Below, one piece after another: positions 16,635 to 25,669 of a stretch of DNA of 64,000 nucleotides. The notes below the pieces were generated by a model. The model was not told the DNA's origin, ran no database searches, and saw only the letters and a program-made list of their open reading frames with translations. Position 1 is the first letter of the stretch, and each line of letters starts with the position of its first letter. The translations under genes and the position numbers were made by a program. Source of the stretch: Klebsiella pneumoniae (lineage in GTDB: Bacteria; Pseudomonadota; Gammaproteobacteria; Pseudomonadales; UBA5518); the NCBI GenBank assembly GCA_945862145.1, contig CAMAXE010000001.1, positions 1 through 64,000 on the forward strand, written 5' to 3'.

Positions 16635-18686
16635 ATGAGCCGATTTGCCCGCCTGCTGAGTCCCGCTGCCATCGGCACGATGCAACTGCGCAACCGCATG
16701 GTCATGTCCGCCATGACCACCAACTACGGCACGCCCGATCTTGCCGTGAGCGAGCGACTGATCCGCTACCACGAGGCGCGCGCCGCGGGCGGTGTGGGCC
16801 TGATCACCGTCGAGATGTGCTCGGTTGACTCGGCGCAGCGTTACCAGCCGCAGTCACTCTCCTTGGGCGAGGATCGGTTCATCGCCGGTCACAGCGAACT
16901 CGTGCGGCGCGTCCACGCGCTCGGCGCGTGCATACAGCCGCAGATCAGCCATCCCGGCCCCGAATCGATGACCGATCCGGTCGGTCCGTCGGTCAACGTG
17001 AATGCCGGCACCGGCTGGCCTAGCCGCGTGATGGACACCGCAGAGATCGAGCGCGTAACTACCCTCTACGGCGATGCCGCCTGCCGCGCCCAGCAAGCAG
17101 GCTACGACGGCATGGAGCTGCACGCCGCGCACGCCTACATGCTGCTCGGGTCTTTTCTCAGCCCCACGCGCAACCGGCGCGATGACGCCTACACCGGCGC
17201 CACGGTGGAGGGGCGCACGCGCTTCCTTCTGGAGACCATCCGCCATATCCGCCAGCGCGTGGGCGCCGATTTCCCCATCACGCTGCGCATCTCGGGCAAC
17301 GAGGATGCCTACGACGGCCGTGAACTGCCCGACACGCAGATGATCGCGCCGCTGCTGGTCGAGGCCGGCATCAGCGCGATACAGGTGAGCGGTGGCGTGT
17401 CCCATGACAGGATCGTGGCCCAGATCGTCTGTGGTCCGGGCTACCGCGACGGTTACAACGTGGCGGTGGCGCGCGCGATCAGACGCGTGGTCGATGTCCC
17501 CGTGATGGTGGTGGGTCGCATCCATGATCCCGATCAGGCCGAGCGCATCCTCGCCGAGGGCAGCGCCGACCTGATCGTCATGGCCCGCCCGCTGCTTGCG
17601 GACCCGGAATTGCCGAACAAGCTCCGCGCGGGCAATGCCGCCGGCATACGCCGCTGCCTCAGCTGCCAGAACTGCATCGACTCGATGCTGCTCGCGCCCT
17701 TCGAGGCCAACATGAACTGCGCCGTGAACGCGCAGGTCGGGCGCGAGGAATCACTGGCCCTGAAGCCTGCCGCCCGACCGCGACATGTGCTGGTGGCCGG
17801 CGGTGGCACGGCGGGCCTGGAGGCCGCCCGTGTGGCGGCGTTGCGCGGTCACCGCGTGACCCTGCTGGAGCGCTCGCAACGGCTGGGTGGTTCGCTTTTC
17901 TACGCCGCTACCGTGCATGCAGACAACCAGCATCTGCTCGATTATCTGCTCGGTGAGGTGCGCCGGTTGGGCGTTGCGGTGCGCCTCGGTGAGGCAGTGG
18001 ATGAGGCGCTGGTGCTGCGCGAGAAGCCCGACGCCGTGGTCGTCTGCACGGGCGCCCGGGTCGAGACACCGGATCTGCCGGGTGCCTCGGGTCCGCGGGT
18101 CTGGAGTGGTGCGTTGCTGCGCGGCTACCTCGCCGGCACGCTGGATCCCGAGGAGGCAGCGCGGCTGCCGGCGCTCTCGCGCTGGATCGCACGGCAGGTC
18201 ATGCCGCGCCTGCAACCGTGGTTGCGCCCGGTGCATCTGCGCCAGCTGAGCCGGGCGTGGATGCCGCTCGGGGAGCACGTCGTGGTGCTGGGTGCGGATC
18301 TCGCCGCGGTGGAACTGGCGGAGTTTCTCGCCAAGCGAGGCCGCCGCGTGACGTTGGCGGCGAGCGCCGTGGTGTTCGCACCAGAGATCGGCCCCAAGCG
18401 GCGGCAGGAACAACTCCAGCGTCTCGATCGACTCGGTGTGGAGGTGCTGGCGGGCATTACGCCCATCGCTGTCAGCGCAGCAGGACTGGAATTCCGCTAT
18501 GCGGGTCGCAGCGCGACGGTGCCGGCCGATGCCGTGGTGCTGGCCGGCGAGGCGCGGCCCGACACGGCGCTGGCCGATGCGCTGGGTGCTCGCGGCGTGG
18601 ACGTGCACACCGCCGGGGATTGCACCGGTCTGGGTCTTATCCGCAAGGCGGTCGAGGAGGGGATGCGTGCTGCGTGTGCGGTGTGA
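16635..18686 (+). CDS. NADH:flavin oxidoreductase / 2,4-dienoyl-CoA-reductase-like Fe-S flavoenzyme
   Basis: 683 aa, same three-part architecture as the protein at 7551-9680: OYE-type FMN barrel (SPAAIGTMQLRNRMVMSAM; active-site GMELHAAHAYMLLGSFLSP), Fe-S cysteines CLSCQNC plus a later C (about 340-365), then an FAD/NAD domain with VAGGGTAGLEAARVAA. The open frame extends 38 codons further upstream, but the family start is at 16635 and the upstream part is not protein-like. An inverted repeat lies 37 bp before the start. Its 3' end overlaps the PQQ dehydrogenase gene, so the two are likely an operon that reduces and oxidises the same class of compound. Confidence 0.92.
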   Translation: MSRFARLLSPAAIGTMQLRNRMVMSAMTTNYGTPDLAVSERLIRYHEARAAGGVGLITVEMCSVDSAQRYQPQSLSLGEDRFIAGHSELVRRVHALGACIQPQISHPGPESMTDPVGPSVNVNAGTGWPSRVMDTAEIERVTTLYGDAACRAQQAGYDGMELHAAHAYMLLGSFLSPTRNRRDDAYTGATVEGRTRFLLETIRHIRQRVGADFPITLRISGNEDAYDGRELPDTQMIAPLLVEAGISAIQVSGGVSHDRIVAQIVCGPGYRDGYNVAVARAIRRVVDVPVMVVGRIHDPDQAERILAEGSADLIVMARPLLADPELPNKLRAGNAAGIRRCLSCQNCIDSMLLAPFEANMNCAVNAQVGREESLALKPAARPRHVLVAGGGTAGLEAARVAALRGHRVTLLERSQRLGGSLFYAATVHADNQHLLDYLLGEVRRLGVAVRLGEAVDEALVLREKPDAVVVCTGARVETPDLPGASGPRVWSGALLRGYLAGTLDPEEAARLPALSRWIARQVMPRLQPWLRPVHLRQLSRAWMPLGEHVVVLGADLAAVELAEFLAKRGRRVTLAASAVVFAPEIGPKRRQEQLQRLDRLGVEVLAGITPIAVSAAGLEFRYAGRSATVPADAVVLAGEARPDTALADALGARGVDVHTAGDCTGLGLIRKAVEEGMRAACAV

Positions 18687-20688
18687 TCAGCGGCTGCGGC
18701 CTGCTGCAGTGTTGGGGCTCGCTTGCGCGCTGCTGTGGCTGCCGGGCTGTGGCGCCAAGCTGGCACCGCCGGACCGCACCGGCCCTGCCGCGGGCTGGAC
18801 TGACTGGGGCGGTGATCCCGGCGGCAGCCATTTTTCGCCACTCGTGGAACTCACGCCAGCCAACGTGAAGGGTCTCGTTCCCGCGTGGACCTACCACACG
18901 GGCGATGTTTCCCCGGGCACGACCGAGCATGGCCCCACCGCCTTTCAGGCCACGCCGCTGGTGGTGGGCGAGCGTATGTTTCTCTGCACGCCTTACAACC
19001 GTGTGGTGGCGCTGGATGCGGAGACCGGACGTGAACTCTGGACCCACGACCCGCAGGTCGATCTGCGCGGCGTCTACACGCCGGTGTGCCGCGGCGTGGC
19101 CTACTGGGAAGACCCGGTGCAGGACGGCGCGGCCTGCCGCAAACGCATCCTGAGCGGTACGCTGGATGCGCGGCTTATTGCGCTCGATGCCACCAGCGGC
19201 GCGCGCTGTGAAGACTTCGGCACCGCGGGTGCGGTCGACCTGCGGCGCAATCTGGGCGACGTGCGCAAGGGTGAGTACTACGTGACGGCCGCGCCGCTCG
19301 TCTTGGGTGAACTCGTGATCACCGGCGCCTTCGTGCAGGACGGCCAGCGCGTCGATGCCCCGCCCGGTGTGGTGCGCGCCTTCGATGTGCGCAGCGGGGC
19401 GTTGCGCTGGGCTTTCGATCCGGTCCCGCCAGCCATTACGCCCGTCGATGCCGCGGCGGCCGCAGGAGGCGCGAACTTCACCCGCGGTACGCCGAACGTC
19501 TGGGGACAGATGTCGGCGGATCCGGAGCGTGGGCTGGTGTTCCTGCCTACCGGTAATCCGCAGCCCGATCACTACGGCGGCGCGGAGCGCGCGGGCAAGG
19601 ATTTCTATGGCACTTCCGTGGTCGCACTCGATGCCGCCACCGGCGTGCCACGCTGGCATTTCCAGACGGTGCATCACGATGTCTGGGACTACGATGTGGC
19701 GTCCCAGCCGGTGTTGTTCGAGCAACACGGAGCGGCGGGATCCCGGGCCGCAGTGATCGCGGCCACCAAGACCGGGCACCTCTTCCTGCTTGATCGTACG
19801 ACCGGTGCACCGCTGTTTCCCGTGGAGGAGCGCCCCGTGCCGCAGAGTCGGGTTCCTGGCGAGACCACATCGCCCACCCAGCCTTTTCCCACGCTGCCTG
19901 CGCCCCTGCACCCCTACGGCCTGAAGGAAAGTGATGTCTGGGGGCTGACACCGATTGATCGCAAGGCTTGCCGCGAGGCCTTCGCGAAGCTGCGCACCGA
20001 GGGCATCTTCACCCCGCCAGACCTGGAGGACACGCTGGAATATCCCGGGCTCGGTGGTGGTGTGAACTGGGGCTCGGTGTCGGTGAACCCCGCAACCGGG
20101 CTGATGCTGGTGGCCTCGATGAAAGCCGCCTACACCGTGCGTCTGGCGCCGCGCAGTTCTCTCGGCGGCCCCGGCGCCGCACCCGATCAGGTGGGCATGA
20201 ACCCGCAGGAAGGCACGCCATACGTGGTGATTCGCGGCGCGCTGCTCTCGCCCTGGAACACGCCCTGCGTGGCGCCACCGTGGTCGACGCTGAGCGCGAT
20301 CGATCTCGCCACCGGCGAACTGCGCTGGCAAAAACCGCTGGGGACGCTGCGCAATCTAGCCCCGCTCGGGGTGGGTGATGCCTTCAACTGGGGCGGGCCC
20401 ATCGCCGGGGGCTCCATCCAGACCGCTACGGGGCTCGGGTTCATCGCCGCGACAATGGACGGTTATATCCGCGCCTTCGACGTCAGCAATGGCGAGGAGC
20501 TCTGGCGTCATGCCTTGCCCGCGCCGGCGCAGGCCACGCCCGTTACGTACCGCGCCCGCTCCGGTGGACGGCAGTTCGTGGCGATCGCTGCGGGTGGCCA
20601 CGGGCCTTTGGCCTGGGCCGCGGCGGGGCCGGAGCGGCTGCCGGAGATGCTCGGTGATGCGGTGGTGGCCTTCGCGCTGCCGCAGTGA
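18667..20688 (+). CDS. PQQ-dependent dehydrogenase, lipoprotein, quinoprotein glucose-dehydrogenase-like
   Basis: About 673 aa from a GTG at 18667, which has AGGAGG six bases upstream and overlaps the flavin reductase gene by 20 bp. A hydrophobic stretch ending in the lipobox LPGC gives a periplasm-facing lipoprotein. The rest is an eight-bladed PQQ propeller with repeated W-docking blades (DWGGDPGGSHFSPL near the start, GALRWAFD, WHFQTVHHDVWDYD, GGVNWG, LRWQKPLG). It lacks the N-terminal transmembrane domain of membrane glucose dehydrogenase and has no cytochrome c domain, so electrons must pass to a separate acceptor. Substrate unknown; sterol or terpenoid alcohols would suit the setting. 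Confidence 0.9.
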   Translation: MLRVRCDQRLRPAAVLGLACALLWLPGCGAKLAPPDRTGPAAGWTDWGGDPGGSHFSPLVELTPANVKGLVPAWTYHTGDVSPGTTEHGPTAFQATPLVVGERMFLCTPYNRVVALDAETGRELWTHDPQVDLRGVYTPVCRGVAYWEDPVQDGAACRKRILSGTLDARLIALDATSGARCEDFGTAGAVDLRRNLGDVRKGEYYVTAAPLVLGELVITGAFVQDGQRVDAPPGVVRAFDVRSGALRWAFDPVPPAITPVDAAAAAGGANFTRGTPNVWGQMSADPERGLVFLPTGNPQPDHYGGAERAGKDFYGTSVVALDAATGVPRWHFQTVHHDVWDYDVASQPVLFEQHGAAGSRAAVIAATKTGHLFLLDRTTGAPLFPVEERPVPQSRVPGETTSPTQPFPTLPAPLHPYGLKESDVWGLTPIDRKACREAFAKLRTEGIFTPPDLEDTLEYPGLGGGVNWGSVSVNPATGLMLVASMKAAYTVRLAPRSSLGGPGAAPDQVGMNPQEGTPYVVIRGALLSPWNTPCVAPPWSTLSAIDLATGELRWQKPLGTLRNLAPLGVGDAFNWGGPIAGGSIQTATGLGFIAATMDGYIRAFDVSNGEELWRHALPAPAQATPVTYRARSGGRQFVAIAAGGHGPLAWAAAGPERLPEMLGDAVVAFALPQ

Positions 20689-20781
20689 TGGGCGATGCTC
20701 AGAGCGCGGGGCGCGCGCTCGTGACCTCGCGCAGCAGCCGCGCGGCATGGCCAGAGCGTTTCGGTAGATCGCCAGCACGGC

Positions 20782-22242
20782 TCAGGGCGGTGTGTTCGCC
20801 GCCACGCTGCGTCCCGCAAGACGCCCGAAGAAGGTCGCATCCGCCACCGACATGCCGCTCGCATAGCCCTTGCCAGTGCGCGGTATCCCCGCGGCGGTGC
20901 GGCCCGCGGCATACAGGCCCGGTATCACGGCAGCGTCGGGTGTGAGCACCTCCCCGGTGGGGCGTGTGTCCAGACCGCCCAGCGTGAAGGCGTGTGGGTG
21001 CAGGATCGGCAGGGAGTACTCGATCAGCGCGAACGGCGGCGTGGACAGTGGCGCCAGCCAGTCGGCTGCCTTGTGGAAGCGTGGGTCGGTGCCCTGTGCG
21101 GCGTGCGCGTTGTAGTAGGTCACCGTTTGCTGCAGTGAGCCTGCGGGCAGGCCTGCCTCGCGCTCCACCTCTTCGACCGTCTCGCCAACGGCCACGAGCT
21201 CGGTGCTCGGGTGGTAGTCGGGGCGGCCGAAGTGCGGCTCGTCGGTGAACATGAAAAAGCGCATGCCTGTCTGCACCGAGGCGTAGTGGCCGATGCGCGC
21301 CAGATAGACGTCCTCGTTCACGAAGCGCTGGCCCTGCGCGTTCACGAAGATGCCGAAGGTGTTCCGCGCCGGCGGGTAGTGCGCCACGCTGATAAAGGCC
21401 TGTCCCATGTGGATGGCATTACCGCCGGCGGCAACGCCCATCAGGATGCCGTCCCCCTGGTCGCCCGGGTTGCCGTGGCGGGTGCAGAGCGCTGCGATGT
21501 CGGGGATGTGCCGGCGCGTCATTTCTTCGTTCATGATGAATCCGCCCATCGTGAGCACCACGCCGCGCCGCGCGCGGATGGCGATCTCGCGGCCCGCAGA
21601 GCGCGCGATGGCGCCGTGCACGCGGCCCTCGCGGTCCTGCACGAGTGCCACCGCGCGACTGTCGGGGCGGATTTCGGCGCCGGATTCCAGTACGCGCTGC
21701 ATCACCACGCCCATCAGCACCTTGCCACCGTCGTGCCCGGCATCCGCCGGCAGGTGGCCACGGGGCACGGGCCTGGACACCGTGGTGAAGGGGTGCGCGC
21801 GCTCGTTGCCGGTGAACTGCAGCGAGGCACCCGTGAGGCACACCACCTCGCGCTCGGGGTAGAACTCGCGCTTGTAGCGCACACCCAGCGATTCGATCCA
21901 GTCGAAGTGCGCCGCCGCGCCGGCAACGAAGATATCCACGCGCGCGGGATCGGCAAATTCGCCGAAACACTCATCCAGATACGCGCGAAAGTTATCGCTG
22001 CTGTCCTCGATCCCCAGTTCACGTTGCAGCCGGGTGCCGCCGCTGCCGCCGAGATACATCTCGCAGGCCGAGAGCGCAGTGGAGCCGCCGCCACCGCTGG
22101 CCCGCTCCAGAAGGATGACGCTGGCGCCCGCGGCACGCGCCTCAAGAGTTGCGCAGGCGCCGGCCCCGCCGAAGCCGCAGACCAGCACATCGGTCTCCAG
22201 ATCGAAGCCGGAAAGCGTGTCGAGGGGAACGATGCGGTGCAT
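20782..22242 (-). CDS. FAD-dependent dehydrogenase of the fumarate reductase / 3-ketosteroid dehydrogenase superfamily
   Basis: 486 aa. The FAD-binding motif VLVCGFGGAGACATLEARAAG is followed by LLERASGGGGSTALSA (pyrophosphate contact), and the C-terminal FAD segment VIPGLYAAGRTAAGIPRTGKGYASGMSVADATFFGRLAG closes the fold. Such enzymes carry out desaturation or reduction next to a keto group. The Tyr-X3-Gly motif of true KstD is not evident, so activity on a 3-ketosteroid is not assured. It is transcribed away from the KstD-like gene at 22397, and the shared 155-bp region contains the 24-bp palindrome at 22306. Confidence 0.88.
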   Translation of the reverse strand: MHRIVPLDTLSGFDLETDVLVCGFGGAGACATLEARAAGASVILLERASGGGGSTALSACEMYLGGSGGTRLQRELGIEDSSDNFRAYLDECFGEFADPARVDIFVAGAAAHFDWIESLGVRYKREFYPEREVVCLTGASLQFTGNERAHPFTTVSRPVPRGHLPADAGHDGGKVLMGVVMQRVLESGAEIRPDSRAVALVQDREGRVHGAIARSAGREIAIRARRGVVLTMGGFIMNEEMTRRHIPDIAALCTRHGNPGDQGDGILMGVAAGGNAIHMGQAFISVAHYPPARNTFGIFVNAQGQRFVNEDVYLARIGHYASVQTGMRFFMFTDEPHFGRPDYHPSTELVAVGETVEEVEREAGLPAGSLQQTVTYYNAHAAQGTDPRFHKAADWLAPLSTPPFALIEYSLPILHPHAFTLGGLDTRPTGEVLTPDAAVIPGLYAAGRTAAGIPRTGKGYASGMSVADATFFGRLAGRSVAANTPP

Positions 22243-22305
22243 GACGTGACTCCGGATGTCGGGACGGTGCGGCGCGGTCTCGTGGCAGCGCGGTTATAGG
22301 CCAGA

Positions 22306-22329
22306 AAAACCATCCTTGTAAAATGTTTT
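22306..22329. promoter_or_regulatory. 24-bp palindromic operator motif, copy 1
   Basis: Half-site AAAACCAT, 8-bp spacer, half-site AATGTTTT. It sits between divergent starts at 22242 and 22397. The same motif with the same 8+8+8 layout occurs at 28717, 30090 and 34898, always between or at divergent starts. The TetR gene at 24124 is the nearest candidate regulator. Confidence 0.75.
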
Positions 22330-22396
22330 GAGCTTTACTAACGTACCGGGGCGCGGCTGTCCTGCCGCGCGCTGCCGCCTGTTTCCGGAACCCCGC

Positions 22397-24100
22397 ATGC
22401 AGTCTCCTGCTGTCGAGAGCGTCGATATCGTGGTCGTGGGCTCGGGCGCCGGCGCGCTCACTGCGGCCCTCACGGCAGCCATCCAGGGTGCCAGTGTGGT
22501 GGTGCTGGAGAAGGCTCCCCGTTTCGGCGGCACCTCCGCGAGTTCCGGTGGCGGGCTGTGGATCCCGATCAACCACCTGATGCTGGCCGGTGGCGTGGAG
22601 GACAACCGCGAGGACGCCCTGCGTTACCTGCGTGCACTCACCGATGGCGATGTCGATCCCGCGGTGGTCGAGGCCTTCGTGGAGCACGGGCCGCGCATGC
22701 TGCGCTTCCTCGAGGAGCACAGCGAGGTGCGCTACGAGGCCATGCTCCATTACGCCGATTATTATCAGGAGATCCCCGGTGCGCGCCCGGGTGGTCGATC
22801 TATCGATCCGCTGCCCTACGACGCGCGCAAGCTGGGCGGGAGCTTTCTCGAGATGCAGCCCGCGCATCTCCAGACCACCGTGATGGGACTGATGGGCTAC
22901 ACCAACCTCGAGGGTGCCGTGCTGCTCAGCAAGGCCCCGGGCTGGCTTGGCGTGGTGGTGAAATTGGCGCTGGAGTATGTGGTCGACATGGGCTGGAGGC
23001 TGCGCTCGAAGCGCTCGCGCCGCCTTACCATGGGCAACGCCTTGATGGCGCGGCTGCGCCGCTCTCTGCTGGACCGCGGCGTGCAGATCCGCCTGTCCAC
23101 GCCGGTGCTGGAGTTGATCCGCGAGGGTGATCGCGTCACCGGCGTGATTGCCGGCAGTGGCAGCGGGCAAATCCGCGTGATGGCTCGCAAGGGCGTCATC
23201 GTGGGCAGCGGGGGCTTTGAGCACAGCCAGGCGCTGCGCGAGCGCTTCCTGCCCGCACCCACGCAGGCAAAATGGTCTGCCGCCAGTCCCACGAATACAG
23301 GCGATTTACACCTCGCCGCCGAGCGCATCGGCGCGGCGCTGCACCTGATGGACGAGGCCTGGTGGGGGCCGACCATCGTGATGGAAGGAGAGGACCGCGC
23401 CCGTATGCTGTTCACCGAGCGCTCCATGCCGGGCTGCATCATGGTGAACCGCGGGGGGCAACGTTTTTTCAACGAGTCGGTGGCCTACACCACCGCGGTT
23501 CAGGCCATGTACAAGGCCGGCCCAGCGGGCGAGGCGAACCTGCCGTCCTGGGCCATTTTCGATGCGCGCTACCGGCGCAATTATCCCTTCGGACCGCTGC
23601 TGCCCAGCGGCATGCACCTCGATTGGCTGCAGCCCGCGCGGGTGCGTAATCGTTTCCTGCAGAGCGCACCCACGCTCGCTGGCCTTGCCGCGAAACTCGG
23701 GGTGGATGCCGCCGCACTCGAGGCCACGGTCGCGCGCTTTAACGGCTTTGCCGCCAGCGGCAAGGACGCGGACTTCCACCGCGGTGAGAACAGCTACGAC
23801 CTGATGTACGGTGATGTACGCTTGGGGCCCAATCCCTGCCTCGCGCCCATCCTCGAAGGGCCGTTCTACGGCGTGGAGGTTCATCCGGGCGACATCGGCA
23901 CCAAGGGTGGCATCCTGACCAACGCGGACGCGGCGGCGCTGGATACGCAGGGCAATGTCATCCAGGGGCTCTATGCCATCGGCAACTGCTCGGCCTCGCC
24001 GATGGGGCGTTTTTACCCCGGAGCCGGGGCCACGCTGGGACCGGCGATGACCTTCGGTTTCGTCGCGGCAAATCACGCCTGTGCCACCACGCCCCGGTGA
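22397..24100 (+). CDS. 3-ketosteroid Delta1-dehydrogenase-like FAD enzyme (KstD family)
   Basis: 567 aa. KstD introduces the C1-C2 double bond into 3-ketosteroids during ring opening. FAD motif VDIVVVGSGAGALTAALTAA; LEKAPRFGGTSASSGGGLWIP is the family's second FAD signature; the C-terminal active-site block GPFYGVEVHPGDIGTKGG has the Tyr-X3-Gly geometry of KstD (Tyr that protonates/abstracts and the Gly that binds the 3-keto group). The C-terminal GLYAIGNCSASPMGRFYPGAG is typical. The ATG at 22397 fits the domain start; 23 upstream in-frame codons are not conserved-looking. It is preceded by the shared palindrome and followed 23 bp later by a TetR gene. Confidence 0.88.
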   Translation: MQSPAVESVDIVVVGSGAGALTAALTAAIQGASVVVLEKAPRFGGTSASSGGGLWIPINHLMLAGGVEDNREDALRYLRALTDGDVDPAVVEAFVEHGPRMLRFLEEHSEVRYEAMLHYADYYQEIPGARPGGRSIDPLPYDARKLGGSFLEMQPAHLQTTVMGLMGYTNLEGAVLLSKAPGWLGVVVKLALEYVVDMGWRLRSKRSRRLTMGNALMARLRRSLLDRGVQIRLSTPVLELIREGDRVTGVIAGSGSGQIRVMARKGVIVGSGGFEHSQALRERFLPAPTQAKWSAASPTNTGDLHLAAERIGAALHLMDEAWWGPTIVMEGEDRARMLFTERSMPGCIMVNRGGQRFFNESVAYTTAVQAMYKAGPAGEANLPSWAIFDARYRRNYPFGPLLPSGMHLDWLQPARVRNRFLQSAPTLAGLAAKLGVDAAALEATVARFNGFAASGKDADFHRGENSYDLMYGDVRLGPNPCLAPILEGPFYGVEVHPGDIGTKGGILTNADAAALDTQGNVIQGLYAIGNCSASPMGRFYPGAGATLGPAMTFGFVAANHACATTPR

Positions 24101-24123
24101 TTTCGAGAGGAGGGCGCACACCC

Positions 24124-24753
24124 ATGCCGAGAAAATACCCCGCCGCGCAGTCCACGCCGGAGAGCGTTCCGGACGGACTGCAGGCTGCCAAGAGCCGTCG
24201 CACGCAGGACGCCATCATCAACGCCGTCATCGAACTCATCACCGAGGGCGGCTATGTGGCGGCGAGTTCCACCCGGATCGCCCGCCGGGCGGGGGTGTCG
24301 TGGGGCGCGGTGCAGCATCATTTTGGTGGCAAGGACGAGATCCTGCAGGCTGTGCTGTCCCGTTCGCACGACACATTCAACACGCGCATGGCCGCGCCCG
24401 GCTTTTCGCGTGGCAGCCTGGAGACGCGGGTCTCGCGTTTCATTGACGCCGCGTGGGAGCACTACCAGGGCGCCGAGTACACGGCTACCCTGGAAATCCT
24501 GCTCGCCAGGCGCGCCGCGACCGCGCAGCGTGGCCCAGTCATCGATCTCAAGCAGCATTCGCACCTGGCGTTGTGGCGCAGTATCTATCCTGAGTTGAAG
24601 CTCTCCGACGCCCACTTGCAGGAGACTATCTACACGGTGCATTGCCTTCTCACCGGACTCCTTGTCGAGACGGTGCTGGAGCAGGGAGCCTTCGAGCCCG
24701 CGCGTTATCTCAAGCGGCTCAAGCGTGTCGTTAGCGGTATGCTGACGGAGTGA
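24124..24753 (+). CDS. TetR/AcrR-family transcriptional regulator
   Basis: 209 aa. N-terminal TetR DNA-binding domain at about residues 22-68: RRTQDAIINAVIELITEGG, recognition region STRIARRAGVSWGAVQHHFGGKDEILQ. The C-terminal ligand domain is helical and unassigned. The ATG at 24124 has GAGGAGG 9-15 bp upstream. It follows a KstD-like gene in the same direction and lies in the middle of the region that carries the four 24-bp palindromes, which makes it the best candidate for binding them. Binding is inferred from position only. Confidence 0.92.
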   Translation: MPRKYPAAQSTPESVPDGLQAAKSRRTQDAIINAVIELITEGGYVAASSTRIARRAGVSWGAVQHHFGGKDEILQAVLSRSHDTFNTRMAAPGFSRGSLETRVSRFIDAAWEHYQGAEYTATLEILLARRAATAQRGPVIDLKQHSHLALWRSIYPELKLSDAHLQETIYTVHCLLTGLLVETVLEQGAFEPARYLKRLKRVVSGMLTE

Positions 24754-24830
24754 GCCGCTCGCCGCAGCCTTGCCGCTGTTTTGCAGTCCGGCGCACGCAT
24801 TGACCTGAGCACACACGGGAGGAGTTTGCG

Positions 24831-25607
24831 ATGTCCACAGTGAACGACATGCAGGGCCGGGTGGCGCTGGTTACCGGAGGCAGTGACGGCATCGGTCTCG
24901 CGACTGCGGTGCTGCTGGCCGAACGCGGCGCCACCGTTGCCGTGTGCGGGCGCAATCCCGAGCGCCTTGCGCGCGCGCTCGCCCAATTGCAGCTGCTAGG
25001 CCCGGCCGAGGCGCATCAACTCGATGTTGCCGATGCCATTGCTTTCGCTGCACTTGTAGAGGATGTGGCGGGTCGGCATGGCCGGCTCGATATGCTGGTA
25101 AACAACGCTTTTTCGAACAGTTATGCCAGCGTTGCTGATCTCGGGCTAGAGCAATGGCGTCGAGATTTTTCCGTCAACGCCGAGGCGGTGTTCGTCGGGA
25201 CCAAAGCGGCGCTGGCCGTGATGATGGCGCAAGGTCGTGGCTCCATCGTCAATATCGCCTCGACCAACGGCATCCGGGCTGCCGCGGGCATGTCGAGCTA
25301 CTCGGCATCGAAGGCTGCATTGCTGCATTTCACGGCCTGTGCGGCCATGGAGGCAGCGCCCGCCGGGGTGCGCATAAACACGGTGGCGCCGGGCATGGTG
25401 ATGACCGCGGCGGTCGAGGACTACATGCGTCATTTCGGGGATCTGGCTGTGCGCACCGTGCAGGCCATACCCATGCAGCGTGCCGCGCAGCCGCGCGAAT
25501 TGGCCGAGGCGGTTGTCTTCTTGCTGTCGGATGCCGCGAGCTTCATCACGGGTATCGCCTTGCCGGTCGATGGCGGCAAATCGGTGCAACTCCATCTGCC
25601 CGGCTGA
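24831..25607 (+). CDS. Short-chain dehydrogenase/reductase (classical SDR)
   Basis: 258 aa. Motifs TGGSDGIGLATA, NNAFSNSYAS (the third residue of NNAG is kept as A but G is replaced by F), catalytic Ser in NIASTNGIR and YSASK; C-terminal ITGIALPVDGG. Arg-rich CGRNPERLAR after strand 2 suggests NADP use. It starts 77 bp after the TetR gene and ends 62 bp before the convergent quinone-oxidoreductase gene. It is probably cotranscribed with the KstD-like and TetR genes. Confidence 0.9.
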   Translation: MSTVNDMQGRVALVTGGSDGIGLATAVLLAERGATVAVCGRNPERLARALAQLQLLGPAEAHQLDVADAIAFAALVEDVAGRHGRLDMLVNNAFSNSYASVADLGLEQWRRDFSVNAEAVFVGTKAALAVMMAQGRGSIVNIASTNGIRAAAGMSSYSASKAALLHFTACAAMEAAPAGVRINTVAPGMVMTAAVEDYMRHFGDLAVRTVQAIPMQRAAQPRELAEAVVFLLSDAASFITGIALPVDGGKSVQLHLPG

Positions 25608-25669
25608 GCGCTATTCGCAGCACTTTTGGCGGTGACGCCGCGTGCCAGGCACTCGCGCTTGCTGCCGGC

